The translations under genes and the position numbers were made by a program. Positions 34,749 to 44,572 of a DNA stretch of 64,000 nt are shown in pieces. Where the stretch lies: assembly GCF_005145045.1 (NCBI RefSeq), contig NZ_CP039691.1, forward strand, positions 2,244,001-2,308,000. Direction: 5' to 3'. The DNA is from Agrobacterium larrymoorei. GTDB lineage: Bacteria > Pseudomonadota > Alphaproteobacteria > Rhizobiales > Rhizobiaceae. The notes beneath the pieces were generated by a model. That model ran no database searches, was not told the DNA's origin, and was given only the letters and a program-made list of their open reading frames with translations. Position 1 is the first letter of the stretch; every line of letters begins with the position of its first letter.

Positions 34749-35783
34749 ATGCCAGGTGAAAATGTGTCAGCCATGTCTTCCGTGGAGAAAACTCAAGCAG
34801 CTATGTTGCGGGCGATTCCTAAGCTGCCCGCAGACACTGGCGCGGCGTTACGCGCGATGCTTACACCTCAAAACTTGTCGATAATGGCTGGGATAATTGT
34901 TCTGTGGGCCGGTTCCCATCTGGTCGGGATTGGCGCAATCGTAGATCTCATTCTTCTCGGGGCGGGTGCTATTGTACTGGGCTGGTCGGTTTTCGAGGGC
35001 GCTGAAGAACTCTACACATTTGCAAAAACGGCTGTTTCGGCGAAGTCTGACAGGGATATAGAACAAGCAGCGGATCATTTTGCCAAAGCGATCCTCATCC
35101 TTGGTCTGGCCGTGATTCAGGCGATTCTGCTTAGGGGACAGGCGAAACCGGTTGCAGCGAATATTCGCATGGGTCCAGTCGCCTTCAAACAAAAACCACG
35201 TATAGCACTTCCCCCTGCTCCAGCTTCTGGAAGCGGATTACAGCTATCGCGCCCGTCCCAAATTCCTGGGAAATTCGGAGAAACCGATCCGTTCGGGCGC
35301 ATAAAAATCCCTCGTTATCACCCTCGCACGGCGGGACCTCTACCGTTGGAAACACGCCGTACGGCGCTTTATCACGAATTGGTGCACCGCTACCTCTCAC
35401 CGAAAACAGGTCCCCTTCGTAAGCTGAGAGCTGAGATGCGAATTACCGGCTATAAACGGATCGCGTTTCTTCGATACTTGGAAGAGGCGTTGGCGCAGGG
35501 TTATGCGATGATGAGAATACAGGGACTAGAGAAGGGTTTAGCCGCTTATCGTTTTCCAATTGAGAATGGCTACGTCACTGTTTCACAGATTTTTTCTGAA
35601 GGAGCAATGATTGGCACGATCATGCTAGGCGGAACGCGATTCTATGTATCTTTGAAAGCTGGCAAGCTATCAACCGACGAAGTTGAAATTAAAGCCGATC
35701 CTCAACAAGATGTTCCGGCTCCGGCTCAGTCTCCGCTTTCATCCCTGCAGCCATGGCAAGAGGTAGGAACGGCATGGCCTTAA
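34749..35783 (+). CDS. Probable metallopeptidase-type polymorphic toxin with membrane N-terminus
   Basis: 344 residues from the ATG at 34749 (AAGGTG upstream). Residues ~42-90 hold two hydrophobic helices (LSIMAGIIVLWAGSHLVGIG; DLILLGAGAIVLGWSVFEGA), with a further one at ~113-129. This N-terminal pattern resembles the linker found in type VI effector-like proteins. The C-terminal domain has HELVH (209-213) and a downstream glutamate in YLEEALAQGYAMM (~243-255), the gluzincin zinc-protease arrangement, then FPIENGYVTVSQIFSEGAMI. I recall this C-terminal block at the ends of other bacterial toxins. Overlaps the next small gene by 10 bp. Target and secretion route unknown. Confidence 0.65.
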   Translation: MPGENVSAMSSVEKTQAAMLRAIPKLPADTGAALRAMLTPQNLSIMAGIIVLWAGSHLVGIGAIVDLILLGAGAIVLGWSVFEGAEELYTFAKTAVSAKSDRDIEQAADHFAKAILILGLAVIQAILLRGQAKPVAANIRMGPVAFKQKPRIALPPAPASGSGLQLSRPSQIPGKFGETDPFGRIKIPRYHPRTAGPLPLETRRTALYHELVHRYLSPKTGPLRKLRAEMRITGYKRIAFLRYLEEALAQGYAMMRIQGLEKGLAAYRFPIENGYVTVSQIFSEGAMIGTIMLGGTRFYVSLKAGKLSTDEVEIKADPQQDVPAPAQSPLSSLQPWQEVGTAWP

Positions 35784-36004
35784 TCGACAAAGAAGCTGCC
35801 ATCGAAATCGCCCGCAAACGTGCCGAGGACAATGAGTGGGGCTTTGGAGAGCCAGTTCATGTCGTGGAGCATCATGGCTGGTTCAACCGAAAACCGACGA
35901 TATTCGAAATCACGACGAATTATCCCAATTTCGGGACTGTGGCACGTTTCAAGATCGATGCGAATACCGGAGAGATTCTTGAAGAGGGTTATGTTCCTTG
36001 GTGA
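35774..36004 (+). CDS. Candidate immunity protein for the upstream metallopeptidase toxin
   Basis: 76 residues from the ATG at 35774 (TAGGAA 5-7 nt upstream); an ATG at 35753 is possible. A helix (DKEAAIEIARKRAEDNEW) and a beta-meander (HVVEHHGWFNRKPTIFEITT, then RFKIDANTGEILEEGYVPW) give a PepSY-like fold. The KIDANTGEILEEGY ending is typical of that fold, which elsewhere includes peptidase-inhibiting domains. The 10-bp overlap with the toxin gene indicates coupled translation. Immunity role is inference. Confidence 0.55.
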   Translation: MALIDKEAAIEIARKRAEDNEWGFGEPVHVVEHHGWFNRKPTIFEITTNYPNFGTVARFKIDANTGEILEEGYVPW

Positions 36005-36097
36005 ACAGTTGCTTCGGCAAAGACGTCAAAGGAGATATAGAACGAGCGCGGCAAAAGCGGCAGATGGAATGAACTGACTCCCAACTGCCGCCTTCCC

Positions 36098-36922
36098 TCA
36101 CAATTCCGGTCGATAATCCTCCGTACCCCAGTGGTGGCTGTGGCGTTTGCCGGTGGGTTCCGGGGGTGCGTAATGGCGGTGGAGGGATTGGAGGGCGGCG
36201 CGGAGCATGAGTTTGGCGGAGCGGGCGGGCCATTGGCGTTCGCGCTCGATGATCTCGAGGCCTTTTTCGAAACAGCAGACATCGATTGCGACTCCGGAGA
36301 GTTCCGGGCCGATGGCGTCTGCGGCGGCAGTGAAGCGCAGGCGGGCGGCGAGTGCGGTGTCCGTCAGGTCCTGCGCGCCGCTTTTCTGGCCTTTGACGCG
36401 CTGCGCCAGGCGCGGCTCCCACGACGCGGTGACGCGGGGGTTGAGGTGGCCGCGATGGAAATCGCTTGCGAGCCGCTCTCCCGCGCCCAGAATATCCGGC
36501 GGGAAGAACAGCTTGCCGTCCCTGCCCTTGAGGCGCGCAAGGGCCTGAAGGGGCGACGACAATTCGTTGCGCCGCGCGGAATGCCACTCCCCTTCAAGCT
36601 CGACGGAAACGACCTCGCAATCGCGATGCTGCTCCTGAAAGATATCGTCGCGCTCCTTCACCAGCGCGCGCCGAAGGAACGATGCCGCCTCCGGCGTCGG
36701 CACGATTTCGTTTGCCTGCCAGCCGAGCAAGCCGCGTGACATCGCCTGTTCGAGAATGGCTTGCGGCATATTTCTGGATGCGGAACCCGCATGCGTGGAA
36801 ACGCGAACGACCGATCCTTCATCCGACACGACTGCCGGGCCTTTGCCGATGAAGCGAAGCAGGCGCACGAGTGCTGCGATTTCCGCTGCATTCGCAGCGC
36901 GATCTTCAATTGACGCCGACAT
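36098..36922 (-). CDS. DUF6456-domain protein, possible DNA-binding regulator
   Basis: 274 residues. The N-terminal half (VRLLRFIGKGPAVVSDEGSV to LGWQANEIVPTPEAASFLRR) looks like a winged helix. The C-terminal DUF6456 part has the block ELSSPLQALARLKG, FFPPDILGAGERLASDFHRG and LNPRVTASWEPRL, ending in a helical segment (IERERQWPARSAKLMLRAAL, then LHRHY) and a His-rich tail. It overlaps the upstream DnaA-C-like gene by 17 bp, suggesting that the two act together. Function unknown. Confidence 0.75.
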   Translation of the reverse strand: MSASIEDRAANAAEIAALVRLLRFIGKGPAVVSDEGSVVRVSTHAGSASRNMPQAILEQAMSRGLLGWQANEIVPTPEAASFLRRALVKERDDIFQEQHRDCEVVSVELEGEWHSARRNELSSPLQALARLKGRDGKLFFPPDILGAGERLASDFHRGHLNPRVTASWEPRLAQRVKGQKSGAQDLTDTALAARLRFTAAADAIGPELSGVAIDVCCFEKGLEIIERERQWPARSAKLMLRAALQSLHRHYAPPEPTGKRHSHHWGTEDYRPEL

Positions 36923-37319
36923 CGGCTTCTCCCTTCACGATCTGGAACATGCTTCTGGCGAGACGCTCCAGCATGGACACGAAATCATCGAAGCCCGGAT
37001 TTTCGCGCCGTTCCTCCACCAGCAGGCAGGTGGTCTTGATGGTCGAGCGATCACGCCCGAAGCACTGCGCGACCACCGGCACCGGCAGCGACAGGCCCAC
37101 ATGGCAGACATAAATCGAGATTTGCCGGATGTGATTCATGGCGTGCCTGCGATCCCGCCTGTGCGATTCGCCGGATACGAGAACGAACATCTCGAAGGCC
37201 ATCTGCCGCACGAACCGGCACACAAGCCTTTCGGAATTGGACGGCGAAGCCAATGAGGATAAAACGGCAAGCGGCGGCGCGGCTTCACTATTTTCTGCGG
37301 AAAGGGGCTGGACTGACAT
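36906..37319 (-). CDS. Stand-alone DnaA domain IV-like helix-turn-helix protein
   Basis: 137 residues from the ATG at 37319 (GGGAG 6 nt upstream). The core HAMNHIRQISIYVCHVGLSL, then PVVAQCFGRDRSTIKTTCLLVEE, follows the DnaA C-terminal pattern (R.ia.yl.h....s...ig..FGRDRttv.hac..ie). There is no AAA+ ATPase domain. It probably binds DNA as a regulator and might recognise DnaA-box-like sites. Overlaps the DUF6456 gene. In the region between it and ros I see only promoter-like sequence. Confidence 0.75.
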   Translation of the reverse strand: MSVQPLSAENSEAAPPLAVLSSLASPSNSERLVCRFVRQMAFEMFVLVSGESHRRDRRHAMNHIRQISIYVCHVGLSLPVPVVAQCFGRDRSTIKTTCLLVEERRENPGFDDFVSMLERLARSMFQIVKGEADVGVN

Positions 37320-37526
37320 ATGAAACTCCCTACTCAATAGGAATTAATTCATACATCACATGTCGAAGGATGAAAAGAACAAACCAGGAACAAATTCTTA
37401 TCGCATTGGGAATGAAGCGCAATTTCTGCGTCAGCAAAATGAAATACTAAGATACGTCCATGCCCTGAAACATCAACTCGGAGAAGAGCGAAATTCTTTG
37501 TAACTCCTTCTGCTGGCAACAAAAAA

Positions 37527-37550
37527 GCCGACCCTAAGGCCGGCTTTTCG
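37527..37550 (-). terminator. Terminator downstream of ros
   Basis: Stem-loop GCCGACC-CTAA-GGCCGGC (37527-37544), bounded by an A-run on the left (T-run on the minus strand) and TTTT on the right. It can therefore work in both directions. It lies 24 bp after the ros stop. Confidence 0.8.
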
Positions 37551-37573
37551 TAATATCTGGACTGATGGGGTGA

Positions 37574-38002
37574 TCAGCGACCTGACTTGCGGCGCTGGCC
37601 GAGGCCCATTTCCTTTGCCAGGCGCGAACGCGCTTCGGCATAGGCCGGTGCCACCATTGGGTAGTCTACCGGCAGATCCCACTTTTCGCGGTATTCTTCC
37701 GGGGTGATGCTGTGATGCGTCGTCAGGTGACGCTTGAGCGACTTGAAAGAACCACCACATTCCAGGCAGATGATCTGGTCATCCTGAACCGATTTGCGCA
37801 CGGAAATCGCAGGCTTCTGCTTTTCAACGCTGACTGCCGCAACAGCCGGGGCCGACGTGCCGCTGAGCGCGGTGTGTACATCGGAAATCAGGCTAGGAAG
37901 TTCCGCGACCGGAACGACATGGTGGCTAACATAGGCAGCAACGATATCCGCAGTCAGCTCGACCAGCAGATTCTGAGCGCCGCCGTATGTAGTTTCCGTC
38001 AT
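37574..38002 (-). CDS. ros: Ros/MucR-family zinc-finger transcriptional regulator (Ros)
   Basis: 142 residues, the length of Agrobacterium Ros. The prokaryotic Cys2His2 finger uses C79-x2-C82-x9-H92 and H96/H97 ([20 protein letters not shown]). It is flanked by the basic C-terminal region [20 protein letters not shown] needed for DNA binding. Ros represses T-DNA ipt and virC/virD promoters and controls succinoglycan synthesis; it also represses its own gene. The N-terminal [19 protein letters not shown] helix is the oligomerisation region of the Ros/MucR family. Confidence 0.93.
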   Translation of the reverse strand: MTETTYGGAQNLLVELTADIVAAYVSHHVVPVAELPSLISDVHTALSGTSAPAVAAVSVEKQKPAISVRKSVQDDQIICLECGGSFKSLKRHLTTHHSITPEEYREKWDLPVDYPMVAPAYAEARSRLAKEMGLGQRRKSGR

Positions 38003-38433
38003 TTAAGTGTCTCCTGTTCATGTCTCGCGTAGTGCCGGGCCGCGCCGCAGGCACCAGTGAAGCAAAGTTAACCCCAAGCCCACCTATCTGCATTTGTACT
38101 TAACAACCTGAAACCCGCCCCCGGATTCATGCAGAATAGACTGGAATTACTGACAATGATTGCGACAGCCTCGGCTCTGTTTCCAGGAAAATCCTCACCA
38201 AGACTTTTCAGCTCAATATAGGTTCTAATGGAAAGCCAATAACGACGAAGCAAATCAACATCAGCAACTTTACGTATTGTGGATAGCACTAAACCAAAAA
38301 AAGTCCAATTATTATTTTGGACTAATCCAGACGATAATTCAGCGCGAGCAGATATAAGAAATAACAGGTAATAAAAATTTGGAATATGTCGGGAGATAGA
38401 GCAAGTTAACGCAGGATAGTTTTTGCAACTCGA
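38003..38433. other. Intergenic region between mrpG and ros
   Basis: About 430 bp, AT-rich at 38280-38420, containing the mrp operon terminator and the ros promoter region. Ros is known to autoregulate, so an operator is expected upstream of 38002, but I could not identify one with confidence. A 73-codon minus-strand frame (38068-38289) has no support. Confidence 0.45.
38296..38323 (-). terminator. Rho-independent terminator of the mrp operon
   Basis: Read on the minus strand: AGTCCAA...TTGGACT stem (38302-38308 with 38317-38323) followed by TTTTTTT (38296-38302). It lies ~110 bp after the mrpG stop. Confidence 0.75.
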
Positions 38434-38766
38434 CTATCCGTCTGCTTCAAGGTCGTCTCTCACTGTAAAAGAGGTCAGCCGATATCCGACCGTGTGTGAA
38501 GCTTTGGCAAGCAAATGTGCAGATACTGGGGCAGTGAGCACAACAAAAAGAAAACCGGCTATAGCACGCGCAAGAACCGGCAGTTCCTGCGAATGCAGGC
38601 CCACCGCCAGCAATAACAGGCCCGAACCGACAGTGCCTGCTTTGGATGCCGCGTGCATTCGAGTGTAAATATCAGGCAGGCGATTGATTCCGATTGCCGC
38701 AGTCAAGGAAAATAGAGCGCCACTAACAAGAAGCACGGACACAACTATCGCAAGCATCCAGCTCAT
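38434..38766 (-). CDS. mrpG: Mrp Na+(K+)/H+ antiporter subunit G
   Basis: 110 residues, three helices. MrpG hallmarks are [20 protein letters not shown], then [20 protein letters not shown]. Small structural subunit of the hetero-oligomeric antiporter (also called MnhG/PhaG). Its start overlaps the mrpF stop by 4 bp; last gene of the operon. Confidence 0.95.
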   Translation of the reverse strand: MSWMLAIVVSVLLVSGALFSLTAAIGINRLPDIYTRMHAASKAGTVGSGLLLLAVGLHSQELPVLARAIAGFLFVVLTAPVSAHLLAKASHTVGYRLTSFTVRDDLEADG

Positions 38767-39173
38767 TTCTTCTTGTCCTTTCCGTGTTTTTCTTTGCGCT
38801 TGCCGCCTTTGGGTTTCTTGCTGCCCTTGGCCGCATGGCCTGCGCGGGGAATCACATCCGTACCATCCAGAACCTCTTTCCGCTTCTGCCCCTCTTCCGG
38901 TTTGCGGGAGAGGATGAAGCGGGCGAAAGCAACCGTCGCAAGGAAGCCGACGAGGCAGAGCGCAATCGCGATATCGATATAAAGATTAAATCCTGTACGC
39001 ACGGCAATGACGGCAATGAAGCCGATGGCGATGCCGACCAGCATATCCAGCGCCACGACCCGATCCGGCAAGGTGGGGCCGATGACGACTCGATAGACAG
39101 TCAAAAGGAAGGCCGCGCAGAGAATGAAGAGTGCGGCAAGCGATGCGAAGGAGATGAGCGCTTCCGGTGTCAT
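38763..39173 (-). CDS. mrpF: Mrp antiporter subunit F with basic C-terminal tail
   Basis: 136 residues from the ATG at 39173, which overlaps the mrpE stop. The membrane part (three helices; [48 protein letters not shown]) is a normal MrpF of ~90 residues. About 45 extra residues follow, ending in a Lys-rich tail ([20 protein letters not shown]). The tail is unusual and presumably cytoplasmic. Confidence 0.93.
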   Translation of the reverse strand: MTPEALISFASLAALFILCAAFLLTVYRVVIGPTLPDRVVALDMLVGIAIGFIAVIAVRTGFNLYIDIAIALCLVGFLATVAFARFILSRKPEEGQKRKEVLDGTDVIPRAGHAAKGSKKPKGGKRKEKHGKDKKK

Positions 39174-39649
39174 TTGCGAAACGCCTCCATGATCTTGCGC
39201 TCGAAGCCTTCGGCAATGGAGCGCCTGGTGGCTTCTATATCGCTGCAATCCAGCGCGTGGACGTAAAGCGTCGAACGATCATCCGTCACATCGACGGAGA
39301 GCGTGCCTGGCGTCAGCGTGATGAGGTTGGCGAGAAGGGTGATCTCGAAATCGCTGCGCACGGTGAGCGGATAGGCGAAGATTCCCGGCTTGAGGTCCAT
39401 GCGCGGGCTGAGCACCATTTTTGCAACCGCCCAGGCGGAGAGCGCCAGTTCCTTCATGAAGAGCAGCGCCAGCGACATGATGGCCGGGATACGCCTCCAA
39501 TAGGTATCGCTTCCGCCGATCTGGTGGCGGATGAGGCCGAGCGAGAGGCAGGCCACGATGACGCCGAAGAGCAGGTTGGCGATGGTATAGCTGCCGGAGA
39601 TGGCAAGCCAGATCAGCACGAAGATGAGACCGATGACATAGAGGCTCAT
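39170..39649 (-). CDS. mrpE: Mrp antiporter subunit E
   Basis: 159 residues with the MrpE pattern: two N-terminal helices ([31 protein letters not shown]), then the soluble domain with [20 protein letters not shown] and LYVHALD. Coupled to mrpD and mrpF by 4-bp overlaps. Confidence 0.95.
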   Translation of the reverse strand: MSLYVIGLIFVLIWLAISGSYTIANLLFGVIVACLSLGLIRHQIGGSDTYWRRIPAIMSLALLFMKELALSAWAVAKMVLSPRMDLKPGIFAYPLTVRSDFEITLLANLITLTPGTLSVDVTDDRSTLYVHALDCSDIEATRRSIAEGFERKIMEAFRK

Positions 39650-41229
39650 CGCGGACCTCCCTGCGGGAAGACGGAGCGGATGTAAGCCGCGGGATCACCC
39701 AATGTGGCGGCGGCGTTCTGGCTGAGCTGCATCAGAGTTTCCGGGAATAGCCCGAAGCCGACGACAAGCATGGTCAGTGCGACGATGGGCACCATGGACG
39801 GTGACTTTTCCGCTGAAGGGGTTGCGCGGCTTTCCGTCGCCGCCGGGCGCCAGAAGCAGAGGAGAAAGGCGCGACCGAAGGCAATGGTGCAGAGGAAACC
39901 CGCGACGAGGATTGCCGCTGCCAGCCACCATGCGCCGATATCGATGGCCGATTTCGCCAGCATGGCCTTTGGCCAGAAGCCGGAGAAAGGCGGCAGGCCC
40001 GCGCCTGCGAAGAACAGCGCCAGCGCCATGCCGGAGAACCACGGGGCTTTCGCATAAAGCCCGCCGAGCCCGGACAGTGTAAAGGCGCCGCCGAGGCGGG
40101 CCGCGTGGCCGATGACGAGGTAGAGCGCCGTCATCAGCACCACAGAATTCAACGCATATAAGACTGCGCCGCTGAGGCTGGCCTGCGTGCCGATTGCCAC
40201 GCCCGCCATCATGTATCCGATGCCTGAGATGACGACATATCCCAGCATGCGGCGCAGATCGTTTTGCGCAAGCGCGCCCATGGCACCCAGCATCATGGTC
40301 AAGGCAGCAGAGATGGCGATGACGAAGCTGAGCTCTTCCCGCTGAATTGGAAAGAGCATGACCATGACGCGCATGAGCGCATAGATGCCGACCTTGGTGA
40401 GCAGGCCGCCGAACAGCGCGGACACGACGATCTTTGGTGTGTGATAGGATGCGGGCAGCCAGAAGTTTACCGGAAAGGCAGCCGCCTTCATGCCGAAAGC
40501 GAGCGTGAACAGGGCGCAGAGCGTGACGAGCGGTGCAGTCTCGCCCAGCGCCGTGGCTTTCATGGCGATATCCGCCATGTTGAGCGTGCCGAAGATGGCA
40601 TAGAGATACCCGACCGCAATCAGGAACAGGGTGGTTCCGAGCAGGTTGAGGACGGCATATTTCAGCGCGCCATCGATCTGCTCGCGGGTGGAGCCCAGCA
40701 CGATGAGGCCGAAGGAGGAGACGAGCAGAACCTCGAACCAGACATAGAGATTGAAGATATCTCCCGTCAGGAAAGCGCCGGTTACGCCCGCCATCAAAAG
40801 CATCAGGAAGGGATAGAAACCGTAGCGTCTCCCGCTTTCATCCACATCCCCCGCCGCGTGGATGGCACAGGCGAGTGCCGCGATGGCCCCGGCAAGCGCC
40901 AGAGCCGCCCCGGTCATATCCGCCGTGAAAGCGATGCCGAAAGGCGGGAGCCAGCGACCCATGACCATCGTCACCGGGCCTTCCGATGCCACGCGCCACA
41001 GAAGCGCGGCATCCAGAGCGACAAGCGCGGCAAGGCCGATAATCGCCAGAGGCGCATGTAGCCGGGTTCTTTGACGGATCATCATCAGCACCGCGCCTAG
41101 ACCGATGCAGAGCGCGACGGGAAGCACGATCAACCAATCGGCAAAGCGGGTCGGTTGCATGACGAGCGCTGCGGAAAGATCGACGGCGGCGGCGGGGCCG
41201 GATGCGGCCATGGAGATGTGTGCCAGCAT
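39646..41229 (-). CDS. mrpD: Mrp antiporter subunit D (NuoL/M/N-like)
   Basis: 527 residues, ~14 helices, proton-pumping subunit homologous to complex I NuoM/N. Conserved stretches include FEVLLVSSFGLIVLGSTREQ, AAFPVNFWLPASYHTPKIVV, GALAQNDLRRMLGYVVISGI and FFAGAGLPPFSGFWPKAML. The lysine in ALFGGLLTKVGIYAL corresponds to the conserved channel lysine. Shares one base with the end of mrpC. Confidence 0.96.
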   Translation of the reverse strand: MLAHISMAASGPAAAVDLSAALVMQPTRFADWLIVLPVALCIGLGAVLMMIRQRTRLHAPLAIIGLAALVALDAALLWRVASEGPVTMVMGRWLPPFGIAFTADMTGAALALAGAIAALACAIHAAGDVDESGRRYGFYPFLMLLMAGVTGAFLTGDIFNLYVWFEVLLVSSFGLIVLGSTREQIDGALKYAVLNLLGTTLFLIAVGYLYAIFGTLNMADIAMKATALGETAPLVTLCALFTLAFGMKAAAFPVNFWLPASYHTPKIVVSALFGGLLTKVGIYALMRVMVMLFPIQREELSFVIAISAALTMMLGAMGALAQNDLRRMLGYVVISGIGYMMAGVAIGTQASLSGAVLYALNSVVLMTALYLVIGHAARLGGAFTLSGLGGLYAKAPWFSGMALALFFAGAGLPPFSGFWPKAMLAKSAIDIGAWWLAAAILVAGFLCTIAFGRAFLLCFWRPAATESRATPSAEKSPSMVPIVALTMLVVGFGLFPETLMQLSQNAAATLGDPAAYIRSVFPQGGPR

Positions 41230-41606
41230 TAATATCCCACCGGTGGAGGCGGCTCTGCCTGCGGTTCGGCAGCGCGCATCTCATCCGTATCATCGGTTTT
41301 CAGCTCCTGAAACGCGCGCCAGACCAGCACCAGCAGGAAGCAGAAAAAGCAGAAGGAAATGACGATTGCCGTCAGGATCAAGGCCTGCGGCAGCGGATTG
41401 GCGGTACCGGGCGGCAGCGTATCCAGCCCCGCACCAATGATGGGCGGCACCTCGCGCTGAAGACGTCCCGCCGTGAACAGCAGCAAGTTGACCGCATTGC
41501 CGAGAATGGCGATGCCGAGCAACAGCCGGACGCTGTGGCGGGAGAGCATCAGATAGATCGCCACCGAAAAAAAGATGCCGACGAGGATCGAGAAAACAGC
41601 TTCCAT
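41229..41606 (-). CDS. mrpC: Mrp antiporter subunit C (NuoK-like)
   Basis: 125 residues from the ATG at 41606. Three helices and the NuoK-like LLLGIAILGNAVNLLLFTAG and NPLPQALILTAIVISF motifs. It ends in a Pro-rich cytoplasmic tail (EPQAEPPPPVGY). Start and stop overlap the neighbouring mrp genes. Confidence 0.95.
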   Translation of the reverse strand: MEAVFSILVGIFFSVAIYLMLSRHSVRLLLGIAILGNAVNLLLFTAGRLQREVPPIIGAGLDTLPPGTANPLPQALILTAIVISFCFFCFLLVLVWRAFQELKTDDTDEMRAAEPQAEPPPPVGY

Positions 41607-42025
41607 CAGTCGCGATCCCTTTCTTCCAGCGCCAGCGCGATAGAGGTAAAGCCGCCGACTACGACGAGATAGACGCCGATATCGAAGGAGATGACGGTGA
41701 CAAGCGGCACTTCCACCCCGAAGAGGCTGGGATAAATCCAAAGGCCCGTCATGAAGGGCGCGCCGACCACGATTGAAATGACGCCCGACAGAGCGGCAGT
41801 GAGCAAGCCAAAGCCCGCAATAGACAGCGGATGAAAGATGATGGCGCGGCGCACGGCCTCCACGCCAAAGGCGATGCCGTAGATGGCGAGCGCCGAAACC
41901 GCAATCAACCCGCCGATGAAGCCGCCGCCCGGCTCGTTATGGCCGCGCAGAAGCACAAAGATGGAGAACATCAGCATCAGGCTGGCGATGACGGGCGCGA
42001 CGGTGCGGAAAATCAAGGTGTTCAT
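41606..42025 (-). CDS. mrpB: Mrp antiporter subunit B
   Basis: 139 residues, four helices, with MrpB hallmarks [20 protein letters not shown] and [23 protein letters not shown] overlaps the mrpA stop by 4 bp. Confidence 0.95.
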   Translation of the reverse strand: MNTLIFRTVAPVIASLMLMFSIFVLLRGHNEPGGGFIGGLIAVSALAIYGIAFGVEAVRRAIIFHPLSIAGFGLLTAALSGVISIVVGAPFMTGLWIYPSLFGVEVPLVTVISFDIGVYLVVVGGFTSIALALEERDRD

Positions 42026-44388
42026 GCCCTGCCCTCCCTTCGCTCATGATCGTTACTCGCCGTGCGTTTGGAGCTTGCGCGAATGCGGATGAGCGCCAGA
42101 ACGGCAAGCGCCGTTATCATCACCACCGCAATTTCACCCAGCGTATCTGTGCCACGGAAATCCACGATGATGACGTTCACCACATTGTTCCCGTGAGCGA
42201 TGACCTTCGAATAAGCGTTGAAAAACGCCGTCAGGCTGTCGTTGAAAGGCTGCTGCGTGGATTTAAGCAGCATGAGGCCGAAGCCCGTGCCGCAGGCAAT
42301 GGCGATTGTGCCATCCAGCAGCTTTTGCCCAAGTCTGCGATGATCGGAAGGCGAAAGGCGCAGGCGCGTCATGACCAGCGTCAGGATGACCACCGAAAGA
42401 GTTTCCACCATGAATTGGGTGAAGGAAAGATCCGGCGCGCCGAACAGCAGGAAGATGACGGCCACGGCAAAGCCCTGAATGCCGAGCGCGATAATGGCCG
42501 TCAGGCGGCTTGCCGCCATCAGCACCGCCACGAGACCGGCAATGGCAATGACCACGAAAGTCAATTCGTGGATTTGCATATTTCCCGGCCAGGCAGGGAT
42601 TGCGGGCAGCTCATCATAGAGAACCAGCGGCAGCAGCAAAGCACACGCAATCATGATGAAGGTTGCCGTGACATAGAATTCCAGCCTGCCCGGCTGCAAA
42701 ATGCGCGTGACGCGGAATGACAGCCGGATGAGCGTGGAGATGAAGGCATCGAAGCCCTTGTCCGGTCCCGGCCCGATCGCCTCCAGCGTTTGCGCCATCA
42801 GCGCGCGAACTGCCCTGAGCTTGGTGAACACCATGATGCCGAGCGCGACGGTGAAGAGCGAGAGCGCCAGCGGCACGCCGATATGTGGCAGAAGCGATAT
42901 TTCCACCACGCGCGTTTCGCCCGCAATGGCGCTCGCCATGGGTGCCGAGATGGCAGCATGGACCCACGGTGAGAACAGGGCTGCGAGAAGCCCGGCCAAA
43001 GCCAGCACTGCCGGGCCAAGCCACAGCAGAACCGGCCCCTCATGCGCGTGCTTCGGCGTATGCACCGTCGGCCCGACGAAGGGTTTCAGCGCCACGGCCA
43101 AGGCGATGGCCAGCATCAGCGCATTGCCGATGATGGCGATGCCGGTGAAGAGGATGGCGCGCGGATTGGGATGCGCCAGTGCATAGTAAATCTCCTCCTT
43201 CGCCAGAAAGCCGAAGAAGGGCGGCAGGCCCGCCATGGAAATTGCGGCGGCAAGGGCCACTGCGAAAGTTATCGGCATTGCCCCGCGCAAGCCGCCGAGC
43301 CGGGTCACATCTCGCGTTCCGGCCTCATGATCGATGATGCCGGCGACCATGAAGAGCGCGCCTTTGAACAGAGAATGGGCCACCAGATAAAGCACCGCCG
43401 CTTCCAGCGCGCGTTCCGACCCGAAACCCGTCAACATCACCAGCAGGCCGAGCGACGAGACAGTCGTGTAGGCCAGCATCAGCTTGAGATCGGTCTGACG
43501 CACGGCAAGCAGAGCGCCGACGAGCATGGTGAGCCCGCCGAAGAAGGGCAGAAGAATTTCCCATGCAGCCGTATCTCCCAGCACCGGAAAAAACCGCATC
43601 AGCAGGTAAACACCCGCCTTCACCATCGTTGCAGAATGCAGATAGGCCGAAACGGGCGTAGGCGCTTCCATGGCGTTTGGTAGCCAGAAATGAAAGGGAA
43701 ACTGCGCGGATTTGGTGAAGGCGCCAGTCAGCACGAGCAGAAGCGTGGCGAAATAAAACGGGCTTTGGCGCAGCACATCGCCACCGTGAACCAGCATGGA
43801 AAGCTGCGTGATGCCGCTGATATCCCAGATGAGAATGAGCCCGGCCAGCAGCGCCAGCCCTCCCCCGCCCGTCACCACAAGCGCCTGCAGCGCCGCCCGG
43901 CGCGCGGCTTCCCGCGTATGATCGAAGCCGATCAGCAGGAAGGAAGTGATGGAGGTCAGTTCCCAATAGACGAACAGCATGAGAATGCTATCCGACACCA
44001 CGACGCCAAGCATCGCGCCCATGAAAAGCAGGAGGAAGGACAGGAAGCGACCCTGCTGCGGATGCCCCGCCATATAGCCACCGGCGTAAAGCACGACCAG
44101 CGTGCCGATGCCGGTGATCAGCAGCGCGAAGGTGAGCGACAGGCCATCAATGAACCATGAAAAGGAGAGATTGAAGCTCGGCACCCAGACATATCCGCCG
44201 GTCACCACCTCACCCGCCGCAATTGCCGGAAGGAAGCCGAGGAAGTGCGCGAAAGCCGCTGCGGGCGCAAGCGCCAGCAGCCATGCCGCCTTTTCTCCCA
44301 AAGCTCTACTGAGAACAGGAGCGAGAAGCGCGGTTATAAAAGGCAAAAATAGCACGATGAATGTCAGCGACGTGACATTGACTGTCAT
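42022..44388 (-). CDS. mrpA: Mrp antiporter subunit A (NuoL-like)
   Basis: 788 residues from the ATG at 44388 (GGGAG site), the large NuoL-like subunit. Conserved stretches: [40 protein letters not shown], then [20 protein letters not shown]. The C-terminal extension ([20 protein letters not shown], then [20 protein letters not shown]) is the MrpA-specific domain. First gene of mrpABCDEFG; the complex exchanges Na+ or K+ for H+ in alkaline or salty conditions. Rhizobial orthologues are named pha/mnh. Confidence 0.96.
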   Translation of the reverse strand: MTVNVTSLTFIVLFLPFITALLAPVLSRALGEKAAWLLALAPAAAFAHFLGFLPAIAAGEVVTGGYVWVPSFNLSFSWFIDGLSLTFALLITGIGTLVVLYAGGYMAGHPQQGRFLSFLLLFMGAMLGVVVSDSILMLFVYWELTSITSFLLIGFDHTREAARRAALQALVVTGGGGLALLAGLILIWDISGITQLSMLVHGGDVLRQSPFYFATLLLVLTGAFTKSAQFPFHFWLPNAMEAPTPVSAYLHSATMVKAGVYLLMRFFPVLGDTAAWEILLPFFGGLTMLVGALLAVRQTDLKLMLAYTTVSSLGLLVMLTGFGSERALEAAVLYLVAHSLFKGALFMVAGIIDHEAGTRDVTRLGGLRGAMPITFAVALAAAISMAGLPPFFGFLAKEEIYYALAHPNPRAILFTGIAIIGNALMLAIALAVALKPFVGPTVHTPKHAHEGPVLLWLGPAVLALAGLLAALFSPWVHAAISAPMASAIAGETRVVEISLLPHIGVPLALSLFTVALGIMVFTKLRAVRALMAQTLEAIGPGPDKGFDAFISTLIRLSFRVTRILQPGRLEFYVTATFIMIACALLLPLVLYDELPAIPAWPGNMQIHELTFVVIAIAGLVAVLMAASRLTAIIALGIQGFAVAVIFLLFGAPDLSFTQFMVETLSVVILTLVMTRLRLSPSDHRRLGQKLLDGTIAIACGTGFGLMLLKSTQQPFNDSLTAFFNAYSKVIAHGNNVVNVIIVDFRGTDTLGEIAVVMITALAVLALIRIRASSKRTASNDHERREGRA

Positions 44389-44572
44389 CTGGTCTCCCAC
44401 TCCAGCCGATGAACGGCCCCCGAATAAGTATGATTGATTAAGGGAAAGGAAGTGGTGGCTCAACCCTATATCGGGCCTTTATCGGCAAAAAGCGTATGAC
44501 TAACGCCGATTTGATCCCCTTTTAATAGCGCTGCCGCGACACTATATCTGCGACAACAGAAAGGGGCCTCCG

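Noticed and set aside
38068..38289. A 73-codon minus-strand frame between mrpG and ros
   Set aside because: No ribosome-binding site, no recognisable domain, and it covers the ros promoter region next to the mrp terminator.
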